Positions 13,450 through 26,464 of a stretch of DNA of 64,000 nucleotides are shown here, one piece after another. A program made the position numbers and the translations under genes. The notes under the pieces were generated by a model. That model was given only the letters and a program-made list of their open reading frames with translations, ran no database searches and was not told the DNA's origin. Source of the stretch: Stercorarius parasiticus (lineage: Eukaryota > Chordata > Aves > Charadriiformes > Stercorariidae); assembly GCA_013396915.1 (NCBI GenBank), contig VWZL01004368.1, positions 625,066 through 689,065 on the forward strand, given 5' to 3'. Every line of letters begins with the position of its first letter. Positions within the stretch are counted from its first letter, which is position 1.

Positions 13450-14161
13450 ACTTTGTGCGGATGTGAATGGAAAGCTGCCTGGTGGAAAAGGACCTGGGGG
13501 TATTGGTAGACAGCTGGCTGAATATGAGCCAGCAGTGTGCCCAGGGGCCAGGAAGGCCACTAGCATCCTGGCTTGTGTCAGGAATAACGTGGCCAGCAGG
13601 ACTAGGGAAGTGATCGTTCCCCTGTACTGAGCACTGGTGAGGCCCCACCTCAAATACTGTGTCCAGTTTTGGGCCCCTCACTACAAGAAAGACATTGAGG
13701 TGCAGTAGCAAGTCCAGAGAAGGGCAACAAAGCTGGTGAGAGGTCTGGAGAACAAGACTTATGAGGAGCGGCTGAGGGAACTGGGATTGTTTAGCCTGGA
13801 GAAAAGTAGGTTGAAGGGAGACCTTATTGCTCTCTACAACTCCCTGAAAGGAGGTTGTAGAGAGGTGGGGGTCCATCTGTTGTCCCAAGTAAGAAGCGAT
13901 AGGACAAGAAGAAATGGACCCAAGTTGCGCAACGGCAGATTTAGATTGGATATTAGGAAAAATTTTTTCACTGAAAGGGTTATCAAGCACTGGAAGAGGC
14001 TGCCCAGGGAAGTGGTTGAGTCACTATCCCTGGAGGTATCTAAGACGTGTAGATGTGGTGCTTAGGGACATGGTTTAGTGGTGAACTTGGCAGCGCTAGG
14101 TTTACAGTTGGACTTGATGATCTTAAAGTTCTCCCAATCAAAATGATTCTATGATTCTATG
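13450..14161 (+). mobile_element. CR1 LINE, 5'-truncated copy with 3' end, sense to RGS7
   Basis: About 710 bp of CR1. It opens within the C-terminal part of ORF2 (AAGCTGCCTGGTGGAAAAGG onward), runs through the 3' UTR and ends with the diagnostic ATGATTCTATGATTCTATG terminus. The 5' truncation is typical of target-primed reverse transcription. The body stays close to the avian CR1 pattern I know, suggesting a fairly recent insertion, but in-frame stops show it is dead. The exact 5' border is uncertain by some tens of bases. Confidence 0.93.
13466..14062 (+). pseudogene. CR1 ORF2 C-terminal remnant (broken)
   Basis: Translation gives blocks shared with the C-terminus of CR1 ORF2: VASRTREVIVPLY, then after an in-frame stop VRPHLKYCVQFWAPHYKKD, then [24 protein letters not shown], and [21 protein letters not shown]2 encodes endonuclease and reverse transcriptase. 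Only sequence downstream of the RT catalytic core is present. At least two in-frame stops occur (near 13628 and 13706), and the end has drifted. It cannot encode an active enzyme. Confidence 0.85.
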
Positions 14162-14564
14162 CATGGTTTTCTAGACCATTCCATCATGCAAGGGGAAAGA
14201 AAGAAGGAAAGAGATGGGGCCTGGATATCAGGGTTTGTCTGTTATGAATACCTCTTTCGAGTTTTGATATGAGCACTTTTTTTTAATCTGTGACCAACAA
14301 ATCTGAGAGATGAACAAAGTAACGGTTTATCAGTGAAAGTGGTGCAATTAGAAACATAAATAGTTTGGCATGTGAGGTATCCTGTGTCCTCCTAAAGACA
14401 GCACCTTTTCTTATCCTTTGACAGTTTTAAATGGATTAGCAATAACATTAATTAAGTAATTTCAAGAGCGCTGAAGTGTCCCCAAACCAATAAGATTTTC
14501 CTTTTAATGGAGCTCAGGCTTTTTTCCTGTGATGCAGAGTACATACATGGCAATACCCACCTGC

Positions 14565-14890
14565 TTTGGCTGGGCTCCTCTGTGGGCTGCCAGGGAATCC
14601 CTGCCCTGGCACCTGGGCCACACCTCCGCTGGCCTTCTCCTGGGCTGGCCTGGGGCTTCGCAGGGCAGTTCCTCACACCTGTTTGGTTTTTTTTTCCCTC
14701 ATTCCTCTTTTCCGGTATTTTTCCCCTTTCTGAAATACCCTTTCCCCAAGGCACCCACCAGTGGCTGTGGGGCCTGGCTGTGCCCTGTGGTGGGTCGGTC
14801 AGAGATGGCTGGAACAGGTTGTGCCCGGTTCGGGGCAGGCCGGGCTGCTCCGCACAGGGGCCGCCCTGCCAGCACCTTGGCATAGACACC
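14565..14890 (-). mobile_element. GC-rich repeat, possible LTR fragment
   Basis: A GC-rich island in an otherwise AT-rich intron. On the minus strand it opens TGTCTATGCCAAGGTGCTGG and includes CAGCCATCTCTGACCGACCC, which recall avian endogenous-retrovirus LTRs. I cannot align it to a named family, and clear TG...CA ends and target duplications were not established. Alternative: a GC-rich regulatory island unrelated to a transposon. Confidence 0.35.
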
Positions 14891-15345
14891 CAAAGCAGAG
14901 GTATTCTTAACAGCAGCTAAAATGTGAGCTCGTACTGTATTCTGTGATTCTTTTAAAAAAAAACAACAGAAACCAGCTACGCCAGGCTGGGAATATCAGT
15001 GTAGCCAGCTGAAGGTGAGGTACCCCCGTACCCTCTGCTTTTGGGTGTGTTTGCTGCACCCGATGAGCTTCCCCTCAGGCTTCGCATCACGTGTGTTTTA
15101 GGTGAGTGATACTGAAACACAGAAACGTTTCGGAGTTACCACAGAGACAGGATGAGCATGAGCTGGAGCATGGGGAGGACATCCCTCGGTGAGGGTGAGG
15201 GTCTCCGGCAGCTGCAGGCTATTGACCATGGCTGGAGCACAGTGCGGGGCTCTGAAACGCCATCCTTGGCCTTGGCTGGGCGTAGCCTGGGTATCTACCA
15301 TGCGCAGCAGTTTTTAACAGACGTGTGGCTACAGCTTCATGAAAG
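14891..15345. other. GC-richer intronic patch of unknown nature
   Basis: Elevated GC continues past the LTR-like patch to about 15.34 kb. It is interrupted by a short A-rich run near 14955, and overlapping open frames on both strands reflect base composition. No domain, splice pair or repeat family is recognised. It could be the other part of one degraded insertion that began near 14.5 kb. Confidence 0.3.
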
Positions 15346-18300
15346 GTGAATTAATTTATCTAACAAAACGCCACTGCTTTTTAAAATTCATATCCCACTG
15401 ATTACATGACCTCTGAAAGCCTTGAAAAAGGAGATTTTCCTGCCTACTGCTTTTGCTCTCTCTTATTTGACAGACTAACAACTCATTTGTCTGTCAGCCA
15501 AACTACAACATCTTAAACTTTAAGAAAAAAGTAAAAAAATCCGTATGAAGTGCCATGTCTGGAGATGGCAGTTAATAACAAGCTGGTAACACCTTAGAAC
15601 AACAAATGATAGAAACATTTCCAAGTTATAATATTAAAGCAAAGACTGATTTTGGTTATAATTTATGAAGTGGACTACATTGTAATTTCACAAAACTGAA
15701 GATTAGACTCAAGTAGAAAGCCGTGGCCCAGTTTCAAATGGACAGGCAGCAGGACTGAGGTTTTGGCTTGAAGAGCTTCTGGTAGTGAGATAAAGACCAG
15801 GGGAGCTTGAGAAATTAGAAGATGAACATTTCCATGTCACTGGTTCTTGTACATACAGCATTCATTTTAGTTCAAGAATTAGCTCTGAGTCTGGAAGAGC
15901 TGAATAAAGGTTGAGGAGAGAAAACAAATTCAGTTAAACGTAAGTCTGAGCAGGTAACTTGCTCACCCGTTCTCCTGTCAAAGACTTGGAAAAAAAAAAA
16001 AGGCATAGCGTTTCTACTGTTTAACAGTAAGTGCAAAGGCATTATGAACTATTTCCCTTGGATCTGGGTTCACCAAAACCTTGGAAAGGTTGAAAAGCAC
16101 TTGTGTGCTGTAATACCTGTGTCATTTCTTTGTGCTGTCAGTATTGGTACCTATAACTGGAGTTTCACGCTCCTCCCCTTCTTCAGGACTATTAATGGCT
16201 TATCATTTCTTTTTCTAATTCTTTGCTTTTGGATCTTAAATTTAGCATGCTTGCTTTCAAGTTAGATGTGGCTACTGTTTGCGTATGGTAGGGCGATTCA
16301 TTCCTTTTTTGAAAGTAAGTCAGGAAAATTTTATTTTATTATTAATATAACTTTACTTTGAACCACTATTGTAACTTGGTAATTTAAGATAAAACCCTGG
16401 AATTTTTCAGAGAGCTAGAGTGATTGTGAATACTCTTTTAGAGACCCAGTGAAAAGAGATCACTGTTTCTTAAAAATATTCTGAAAGTTTTCCTATCTTT
16501 TTGTATTTAGACTTGTAGAAACAAACCTGCAATCTTTTAAAGATTCTGCCTTTGCTCTTGTATTTATATACAGCTTATGAAGTTTGAAAGGGAGTGCCTT
16601 GTCTTTCTACTGATTAGTCATAGCAAAGACTTCAGGTGTCTGATTTTAATGCATCAAGAATTCCTACCACATTGATAGCTTAGCAAAGAACTAAACATAC
16701 TGACATTCCTGTTGCCTTGCTTCTTGGTGTTTAAAAATGTAGGAAATTCAGTGCGTGGCGATAGACTACAGTAATATTAAGTATATAAGAGGAAAATTTC
16801 AAAAGTCAAGGCATTGCTAAATTGCACACACAGTATGAATATATGCATCATTCCAGGGCCTGTTGTTACGAGTTCACATATGCTTTTTCTCACAGCAGCC
16901 TGGCTCATTCAGAGCATAAGTGAAGACTTTGTGGAGTTCACATCTTGTTTACATAGATATAGGATTTAATCAGGATGTATAATGTGTCTCCAGAAAGAAA
17001 TACATTCATACGCCATCTTTAAAATAGATACTGGTTTTTACTTTAACTAATACTGAAGTAAAGCAATTATCTTTTCTTGAATTTTGGGAATATTATATTC
17101 TTTGGTAGAAGCTAAACAGTCTCTTCCTGTTTCTGTTCTTATGCGTAAACTGTGTTTAAAAGGATTGTTCAGTTATGTTATTACAATTAGTATTATAATA
17201 GATATTGTAAAATATCTTAGTTATTTTTTGATGCTGTATATAGCCACGCATACATAACATATATGGCCAAACCCTGGCTATGGTGAACAAACTGTGTCCA
17301 TATAAATCTGAATGTGTATGTAAATGAGAACAGTTACTTTTCAAATGTAATTGTAAGAATAGACAGATGACACGGTATTGCCACTGGCTTACGCTGGAAG
17401 TCTCTTTATCACATTGTGTCTCTGACTGAACTCCTATTTATTTCAGTCTTGTTTGTGTGGAAAATGCAAGTGTACTGGTAAAATGCTCACTACTGTGTAA
17501 ATGTAGGGGCTATGGGAATTCCAAGAAACAGTTGCATTAGTACGTTTCTATTTTCATAGCCATAGCAAGGTGTTCTCTGTTACCATCTGTTCTTTTGAGA
17601 GCTTGACATTGAAAGATTTATCATATATCAGATTACAAATGACACCATGCTTTGGATTTTCTTTGGTAGATTATGAAAGGACTGATATCTGGATATAGCC
17701 CTCTCTCACTGAATCTGCTTTTACTTTTGTTTTTTTTTTTTCCCCGAGGGTAGTAAATTGAAGATTAAAGCTGATAGTTTATGATAGATGAAAAATGTGT
17801 TCTGGGTGTTTTAGGTGAGTTAGAGAAATAGAGGCAATGAAAAGCCATTAAAATTCAGAATTACAAACAAATGGAAGTGAAATAATACCTCTAGTCTTAT
17901 TTCTGCTCACGGATCCTCCTGTTATCATCACATAACTAGCTTGGGTAGAACCAATAGTTTAAATGGATTAGATGCTAGCACTCTGTACAATGTCTATCTG
18001 TTGAGGATCCAATATTTAGTAGGAGTGCAAGTTTTTGCCCCACCAGTTTTTCCTGACCATCATCACTGACTGAGCTTTCTGCCCTACGTTAGTGCGTGCA
18101 TTCTCAAAGTGATTGATTTGGCACAGGTAAGGATGTGAAAATCACCAGCAGTATAGACAGGGTGGCATGAGAAAAAAGTATCTGATTTTGGAAACCTTCT
18201 AAATAGATAAAATAATAAAAGAATAGGAAAGGTCTCCATCAGTGGTAGCTCTACTATGTAGCTGTCTGATTCTTACACACTGAAGGTTTCCACCTCTTAG

Positions 18301-21300
18301 TTTAGCTACCTGCCAGATTAGCTTCCTGATTGCTGAATTTTCATGGTTTGAAAATCTGGGCATAAAGTCAGAAGTGAATTACCATTTTCCATCAGTATCA
18401 GTGGGACCCGAGATGCTTACAGCCACAACATTGGCAACCTTATTGTTCTTTTAAAGGTCTGGAGTACCTGCAGTCACCTTGTGAGACAATAGCAGGAAGG
18501 CAGGGCATCCTGGGTCCATGTCTGTTGGCAGTGGAAGAGGCAGCATTCAGGTTCCTTAAAATTTGGATGGTGTCCGTTTGGAAAAATCATTAAAGATAAT
18601 TTGTAATAGTCAGGTTTTCGGTATGCAGAATTACTCACAGCTTGTTGTCCTGCTACAGTATTTCACTTCTGTTGTGGAGACGCCGTCTGTGTTGCTGAAA
18701 AAAAGTTGCAAATGACCATTGGCACATTAAGTGATTGTAAATTGTTGAAGTTCAGAATTCCCTATTTTACCATTACAAACCAAAATTAAACCTGAAATAA
18801 AATATTCTTCTCCCCCATCTCTGTAATTCTGAATTAAATTAAGAGAAACATATATAGTGAGTTTGTAAACTATATAAATTATTTAATACTTAATATTTAT
18901 ATTGGAATTTATTGATTTACTTTAAATACAGTAGAATTCAAAAATAAAACTGAAGTTTAAAAAACCAAAAAGAAACCCTTTTCGATGGATAGAACAGGAA
19001 ATAGGAAATTATTAATGAGAGCAGGTTCTCAGTTCTAGATAACAGTTAAAATTTTCATTGAGATCCAAGTTTATGAAAACTAATTACCTGGTAAGTGCAT
19101 TTTGACCTTAAGGATGGCTTTCTTTGAGATTGTGCATCATAATGGATATTTCTCTTACACTAGAAAAATATTAAATTGTAAAATTTGTTAAAGGTCTTTG
19201 TGACTGAATTTAAAATATGGTATACGCTTACTGGTTTAGTCTTTTAATATGATCATATTAAGACAGATGATCCTTCTGTAATTGAGCACAAACTATCTGA
19301 AGTTTTATGTATATACTGAGCATAAAATTGCAGGTTTTGTGAAACATATGAAATGCATGATTTTTTGTCCAGTTCTACCAACTTGCTATTTCCTCTCCCT
19401 TTTCCTTTCTGCTCCTCTTTCTTCTAAAGCTGGTCTCTTTAATAATTTGGATAGAAGAAACTGGTGGCATGTTTCAGTTCTTTCAATTCTAGAAGTGAGT
19501 GGCAGCAGTGTCTTCAAGCATTTATAGAGAGGCCTGAAATAACACAAAGAAAATGGAAAACTTCTAGGTCGAGACCTGAATTGAGATGAAGGTTTCCTGA
19601 GAGTATTTATCACCAGTACTAGTTTAATGAATTCCATACCCCCACAATTTGTCCTCCCAGGTATGCCAGCACAATTCTGTGAGGCTGTTTCACAATCAAC
19701 ATGGCCTGACCACACCTCTCAGGCACAGTTTTTCAGAGTTCTTTGTATTTAGGAGGGAGAGCGAGCCCTACACTAACTAAAAAAAAAAAAAATCACTTAA
19801 AGTTTTTATGCTATTTTAATTAGGCAATTTTTTTCCCCCTCTCATTCTGGAGCGCTACATCCTGCGCTATGAGGACTCCACAGTGTTCATTAGCTGGCTC
19901 ATCGTCTGTCAATAATAGCATATTTTTTTTTCGGACACCTAAAAGAAACAGCAGAAATCAATCTACATAACTACAAAATCATAAATAATTGAGCTGCAAT
20001 AGAGCTCAACCATCTGTCTGCTGGTAGATTACTGAATCCCAAGATGCTGCCTGAAAGATATTTATGTGTAGTTTACAAACAAATTATTGTGCTTGATTTG
20101 AGAATGTCAGTTACAGTCTATTCCTGACCAATCGATGACATGGGAGACACTTGCTATGTGTGAGCCTGGCAATGTCATGACCTGAATTCTGAATTGCAGA
20201 GCTGAGTTGTGTTTCCTGTTACTTTGACGCAAAAGTACTGCGATCTTAGTTGAGTTCAAGGATGTATACCAGCAGCTAGAAGGCAGGTAGGGTAATGGGA
20301 GACTGAAAGGAAGGAAGAGTAGCTTAAATCTGCGATGGAAAAGCAGAGAGGACAGGCAGAAAAAAAAATTGCTGAAGTTGATGCTCAGACAGATAGTGGC
20401 ACACTTTTGAATAGGCACTATTGAGAAGACCACATATAAATGTATATTTAGGGTTGAATGGCATTGGCCCAGAAAAGAAATCCTGCACGTATCTGATAAA
20501 CTGCAAAACATAAAATCAAAAACTTGCAAGAATTGCTAGATGTTACGTTAGGAATTGATCATCTCATTTAACTTCCTAACTGAGCAATCATTCCTGTATT
20601 GCTATCACTCTTATGTATTGCTTCGTTCATTTACACTTAATTGATTAAAATAGTTATTTATGAACCCAAATGAAATTCAAAAAGAAATTTGCATACCATT
20701 AGGTGAGAGGCTCTGTTGCCACATTTCCAAGCATGAAAGAATTTATGAATTTTATAAGCCCTTAAATGCCATGGGAATAATGCTTTATTATGACTGAAAT
20801 AAAAATGAATTCCATCATAATGTGCTGCAGTATAAGGAAAGCATTTCTTAGTAGGTTTTATTTTATTCTTCACACTGTTGTTTAACAATGTCAGTTTTTC
20901 ATATAGCTTACCTAGTTTGCTGAAGGTCGAGTCTCAAAATAAGAGGCATAAGCTTTTTAGCTGATACCCTCCAAGCATAATATATGCAAAAAAGCAATTA
21001 TTGCAACGTATGCAGAATAAAACAAAAGTCAAATTTTGGTTTGAGAGATTCAAAGCCAGGACAAATGGTAGAAGACTTGAGAAGCAGTTACTCAAGGAGG
21101 TACAGAGGAGAGTTTCACTAACTTGCAGCTTTAAACATCAGTAAAGGAAGTCTCAGAGAGTAGACAGAAAGTAATAAAGTAGAAATAATGTCAGTGAAGT
21201 TCATAGAAAGCTTCCTTGTGTAGTTTTCAGCCAAACTATTCAATGGCATAGTTTTGTCCCTCAAATACTGTTTTACAAATGGAGTTTTAACATGAAACAT

Positions 21301-23947
21301 TAGATAAGAGTTTATATAAGCAAACAAAAAAATCAAGTGAGAAATAGTCCAGTGAAAAACAAGCAAAGGAGAATGCCATCAAGTTCTGGGATTGTCTTCA
21401 AGAGGAACAGAAATATAAAGCAGACTAACTATTTCAAATTAGGCTTTGACGTATACGTAATAACGCTCAATTGTCAACTAGAAATAATTTCCCTTTAATG
21501 AGAAAATCCTTCATATGCCATTTATTTCACATGGGTAATGACCTGGTCTTCAGTTTGATATGGAATGGCTTGAAAAGGAATGGAATGCTGGCCATGGGCA
21601 GCTGAACTTCTTATCAGCATCTTGCGTTACAGCTGAAATGATCTTCATTAGTCTTGAAAAATGGTTGTAAGGGCTTGATCACAGCAACATTGCAACTAGA
21701 ATTCATGAATAAATGTACTGTAGTTTTGTAACTTTGCCCACAAGTCCATGATCCTACTCCTGATTAAATCACTGAACATTTGGTGGCCTGGGGCTCTTTG
21801 TTCTTGAAAATCGGGATGGCAGCTAGAATCAATTCCAAATTGAGTCCTTTTTTTTTATGTGACATTTGTGTGTATGTCTTGGGAGAAGGATTGTTGTATT
21901 AAAAAAAGTTCTTTTGGCACTTGAGCTATTGAGGCTGATGTTGAAGATACCTCTTGTCCAGTCAGGAGTGGAAGAATGATGAAAAACATAAATAGCAGAA
22001 ATGTTTTCTACACTTTATTTTATTTTATTCTGTATCTTTTAATTTATGGCAGAACTTTTTAGAATTTAAATTGATTGTCTCAGTCTTCGTGGTTGCCCTA
22101 GGCCCAACAATTACAGGTTGCTTCAACATATGGTGTAAGATAATGCATACAAGTACTGACACCACAAGAAGGGAGAGATGGTTGACTTGCTTATAGTCTA
22201 TCCTCGAGAAGGGTGGATTAAATTTATTGCTTTTTTGTCTTTATTTCATGACCTTTACCAAGTCATTAATAGCATAGATGTACTGTCCATTGTAGGTGAA
22301 TGTGAGTGAGTTGCGCCCACACTGACAAGGGGCTGCACACAGAGCACAGACATAATCATGTGCTGAAAGAGCTGCGGGTTTAGCTGTGTCAAGTTCTTGC
22401 CTTCATGCTCATGTGGCTACTTGTCTTCTTGTTAGTGCAGAGCACAGACAGGGCCTGGTTGCATTTGCATGTTTACGTTTGCATAGGTACATTCTCTCTC
22501 TTCAGTGGCCTATATGCAAAATCAATATATTATTATACCATAAAAGGTTACTGTGTGGAAAGAGAAAGTCCATGTTGTGAGGTGATCAAGTATTCTTATG
22601 TTTGCCCTGCAAATGTATGCGAGTGAGTACGAAAATTCAGTAATATTGCTAAAGTGTATCTTAGACCCAGGAACTGTAGTGGACAGTGATAGATCATGCT
22701 GCCTCTCAGAATGCTGTCCGTTTCATATGTTGTCACCTCTCTTTTTCAGCCTTTAACTTGAAATTCAATATAGGTGAACTTTGAATCAAAGAGGCTGAGG
22801 GGAAGGGCTTTTTTTTCTTTTCTTGGGGAAAACTGTTTTTCTGAGGAAAAAATCCAAGTTGATCAGTTATAGATGAGCACAAAGTCATCAGTAAAAAATA
22901 AATGCATCAGTGCACTGATGAAGCCCATTGTATATCTAAGACATTAATGTGTGAAATAAAAATAGCGGCCTGAACAGATCTTTTCAGATATCATCTGGCT
23001 GGCTTTTATCACTCAATCAGATTTTTTTTTTTTAAAGTTTCATCATTATACTTGAGTTTTGAGACTACATAGATATGTTTCTGTAGTTTATGTCTGGGTT
23101 CATATTGTCTTTGGTTTCTTGCTGCTTATTTGGGCTGAAAAAATAATATTTCCACCAAAAAGGCCTTCTATCTTAGTCAAAGCATTTTAAAATACTCATT
23201 AGATGAGTATTTTTTAAAAGTCTGTGTACAGTGTCCAAAAAACTACATACCTTATGTTTGTGTATATTTTCTTGCTGATTACACTGACAGAATAATCTGA
23301 ATAAATTTTCCATTCCATGCATGAAAATATAATCAAAATCATTCATTAGTTGCTGAAAAGCTTTCACCTGTTAGTTGCTTGAAAGCCTTCATTTTGTCAG
23401 TAGGGAAACCAAGTAGTTAAGGGCTGAGCATCTTTATCATCTCAAGGAGACCACGAAACATGAAGGCACTTGTTGTTTTGCAGGATTTGGAGTCCACCTT
23501 TTATAAAAGCTTTTATCCAGAGCATACTAAGCTTCTATTCATGCATTGTTAATCCCGTAGCTCTCATTTTATTGCTGTTCCTCAATGTGTATAGATATTT
23601 TATTCAGAAGTACCTGCTAGCAAGAAAGGGTATTGTATGTGGTGCTTAAGAGTGTCATTCAGCTTCCTGAACTACCAGGAAAGGTTGGATGGCAAAGCTG
23701 GTTTGTATAAAATATCTTTCTATTTCCCTATAAAATATAATAAATAAGGTAGTTGCAGTTTCGGTATTGTCTTTGGGACCCAATGACTTTGTCATTTTGT
23801 GAAAACAAAACCCAAAGTGAGATAAAAATTGAAAGAGTAAAATAGAAATTTTACATAAATGATTGAAGCCTACTTACGTATCTTCATGCTGGTGCATCAG
23901 GTAACCATGGGATTACTGTTAAGTAGTAACCTAATCAAATGCCTGGT
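15346..23947. other. Intronic DNA, no gene recognised
   Basis: AT-rich sequence with a very AT-rich stretch near 18.84-18.97 kb. Open frames are short; those on the minus strand at 19.4-20.5 kb are not similar to any protein I know. No transposon ends were recognised. Confidence 0.5.
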
Positions 23948-24157
23948 GAAATCACAGAACACTTGAAGCAGGAAGAGAATTCTGGAGGTTATCTGTCTCA
24001 TCCACACTGCTCAACGCAGTGATGAAATAGATTTAACTAGAGCAGATTGCTCAGGATTGTGCCCAGTCAGGTTTTGAATATCTCCATGGTTGGAGACTTT
24101 ACAAGCTTCCTAAGCAACCTGTTCCAATGTTCAGTCACCCTTAGATTAACAAGAAGT

Positions 24158-24216
24158 TGGTTTTTGTTTTTTGGGGTTTTTTTTGTTTGTTTGTTTGTGG
24201 TTTTTTTGGTTTTTTT
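24158..24216. repeat. G/T low-complexity tract at CR1 deletion junction
   Basis: About 59 bases made only of T and G, with TTTG units repeated. It lies exactly between two parts of the CR1 ORF2 that are far apart in intact elements. Confidence 0.8.
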
Positions 24217-24569
24217 ACGGAATTCCTTTCTGGTAAAGATTGAGGCAAAGAAAGCATTGAGTACCTTGGGTTCTTCCATGTCCTTTGCCACCAAGTGCCT
24301 TGCCCCATCAGCAGCAGGCTCATATTTTTTCCTTGTCTTCCCTTTGCTTCTGATACAGCTGTAGAAATAGAAACCCTTGTTGCCCTTCATGTTCACTAAT
24401 AGCTTCACTCCAGCTGGGCTTTCTGACCCTGTCCATCTGTGCATGCTAAGACAGTGTCTCTATATTCCTTTTACGTGACCTGACTTTGCTTCCACCTCCT
24501 GTTTGTTTCCTTTTTACACCACTTTTGTCAGAAGATCCTTGTTCATCCATGAATGCCACCAGCCTTTGG

Positions 24570-25160
24570 TCACTGCTGCCAACGCTGCCCCCAGCCAGTT
24601 TTTTCTTGAGAAGGTGTAAGGTTCAACAGGGCACCTGTCCTCATCAGCTGGTCAATCAGTTCTGTCAGGACGTTACCATCAATGCACTCCAGAAACCTCC
24701 TGGACTGTTTGTGCCCTGCTGTGTTGCTCTTCCAGCAGATATCAGGGTGGTTAAACCTCAACGAGGACCAGAGCCAGCCTGTGAATGTGAGGCTTCTTCC
24801 AGTTGTCTGAAGAAGGCATCATCTGATTCCTGATCCCATGGTCTGTAGCAGACACACCATAACATCACCCATGTTGGTCTGACCACTAATCCTGACCCAT
24901 GTGTTCTCCACTGGCTCCACATCCATCTCAGGTAGAGCTCGACGTATTCCCACTGCTCTCTCACATAATAGGCAACACCTCCTCCTCCCCTTCCAGCCTG
25001 TCCTTCCCAAAAAGCCTCCATCCATTGCAGTACTCCCACTGTGTGAGCTATCCCACCAGGTCTCCAACATCCCAGTGAGCTGTAGCCCTGCAACTGCAAG
25101 CAGATCTCTGATTCCTCCTGCTTGTTCCTCTTGCTGCTTGTATTGGTGTACAGTCACTTC
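24570..25160 (-). pseudogene. CR1 ORF2 endonuclease-domain remnant (broken)
   Basis: The minus strand translates in shifting frames to blocks typical of the CR1 apurinic-like endonuclease: ETWWDSSH, RGGGGVAYYVRE, WVRISGQTNMGDVMV, CYRPWDQ, FNHPDICWKSNTAGHKQSRR and FLECIDGNVLTELI. In intact elements this domain nicks target DNA to prime reverse transcription. The GDFN block reads RFN here, so a normally conserved Asp is lost. At least two frameshifts and several stops are present. It is non-functional and useful mainly as a dating and subfamily marker. Confidence 0.85.
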
Positions 25161-26359
25161 AGAGAGGCACCCAGTTGTGCTGATTTCCCAGGAAAGGTAA
25201 GAGAGGTTTCCCTACAGTGCTGTCCTGTAGGCACATCCTTACTTATATGCATGTGCTTGAGCTGTGCTCCTTGATTATGAGGACTCTTCTGTCTAATAAA
25301 CTCCTCTCACCTTTTGCTTGCCAGCCTGGTCCACCACTTCCTTACTTGGTTGTTGCTTATCCTTTCCCTCCCCTGTTGGTCTTAGTTTAGAGCAAAGATG
25401 TTTTTTCCCCCATTTTGTCAGAAATAACTTAATTATATTGCTATGTCTGAAAAAAATATGAACAGTGGATTTGCAACTAAAATGTGTTATTTTAGAAAGT
25501 TTTTCAATATTAGTAATTTAAAATAGAATTACTGGATAAAGATTTAAATAAAATGCTACATGTTGAAAATAAATAGTGTTACTTAAAATTGCTTTTGAAG
25601 ATCAATCAATAATCTGGTTATCAAAAATTTTGATGGGGGTGAAGAAAAGATAAGCATGTGATAAACTTCTGTGAAACAAATATTAAAAACATGTTTTTGT
25701 GTCCGTGCTCTTCTATGTGTCAGCATGCACAGCTCTGTAGGTTACTTTAAAATGTTTTTTCTTGATTCACTCCATCATGATTTGAACTCAGCATGAAGTC
25801 ACTACTTCGTTTTCTTCCTACCTCATTTTCTTCCTTCTTCCATGTATGAACTGTTTTCAGTTGTGTGTGCAAAAGACACAATGTATATAACACTCGTCTG
25901 TCACAGATCATCTTAACTGAGGCATTAAATGGTTATCAAGGCTCTCAGAAGCAAACTGTCCCACAGTGCCAACTTTTTTTGTGAAGTTTTGAAGATACCA
26001 GGGATGAGAAACCATGACCTAAATTTGAATAATGCATTTAAAATAGTATAGTGTTGTTTATGCATCTTTAAAAACTGTGACTGAGGTTCTTGCAACAGCA
26101 ATGAATGCCGTGCTTTTCTCCCAGCACAGCTAACACGGAGCTCAGTTAAATTTTAAGGTCTCCCATGTGCTGCAGAAGCTAGAGTATCCATAAATTTTAT
26201 TTAGCTAAATTGAAGTTGTATCTCACAATTTCTTTATGTATACATTTCTTTCTTTGTCTCAAGCCTTTTGCCTAATATAATTTAATTTGATGTCCTTAGT
26301 TTATGTGTCATGAGAAATATTAATTCTCCCATATTCACTTTTCCTACCTTTCACAGATC
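25161..26359. other. Intronic DNA, no feature recognised
   Basis: The first 200 bases or so may include diverged CR1 5' sequence beyond the recognisable endonuclease part. The rest is AT-rich with nothing I can name. Confidence 0.45.
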
Positions 26360-26464
26360 AGTAGAATAGCAGAATGGTTTGGGTTGGAAGGGATCTGTAA
26401 AGATCATCTAATCCAACCCTCTTGCCATGGACATCTTTCACTAGATCAAAGCCCTATCCATGTC
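26360..26464 (-). mobile_element. CR1 LINE 3'-end fragment, antisense
   Basis: AGAATGGTTTGGGTTGGAAG, GATCATCTAATCCAACCCTC and GATCAAAGCCCTATCCA are the inverted CR1 3' end. About 105 bp remain. The first terminal octamer has changed (GTAGAATAGCAGAATGG). Confidence 0.9.

Larger units (their letters stand above)
23948..25160 (-). mobile_element. CR1 LINE, antisense, internally deleted
   Basis: Read on the minus strand this is a CR1 with ORF2 endonuclease sequence (25160 down to about 24570), a following linker region (about 24560-24230), and then a direct jump to the ORF2 C-terminus (about 24155-24065) and a CR1 3' end finishing near 23948. The reverse-transcriptase core is missing. A G/T-rich low-complexity tract at 24158-24216 marks the junction. 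A second deletion lies after the endonuclease block. Stops and frameshifts are frequent, so it is old. An alternative is two CR1 insertions in the same orientation that landed side by side. Confidence 0.85.

Noticed and set aside
13379..13990. 203-codon open frame on the minus strand
   Set aside because: It is antisense to the CR1 ORF2 remnant at 13450-14161 and is a by-product of that repeat's composition, not a gene.
14452..14920. Overlapping 118-145 codon frames on both strands
   Set aside because: They arise from a GC-rich repeat-like patch with few stop codons; the peptides are low-information and Pro/Gly-rich with no domain.
24047..25200. Several 100-125 codon frames on both strands
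   Set aside because: All lie inside the internally deleted CR1; minus-strand ones are broken ORF2 pieces and plus-strand ones are shadows.
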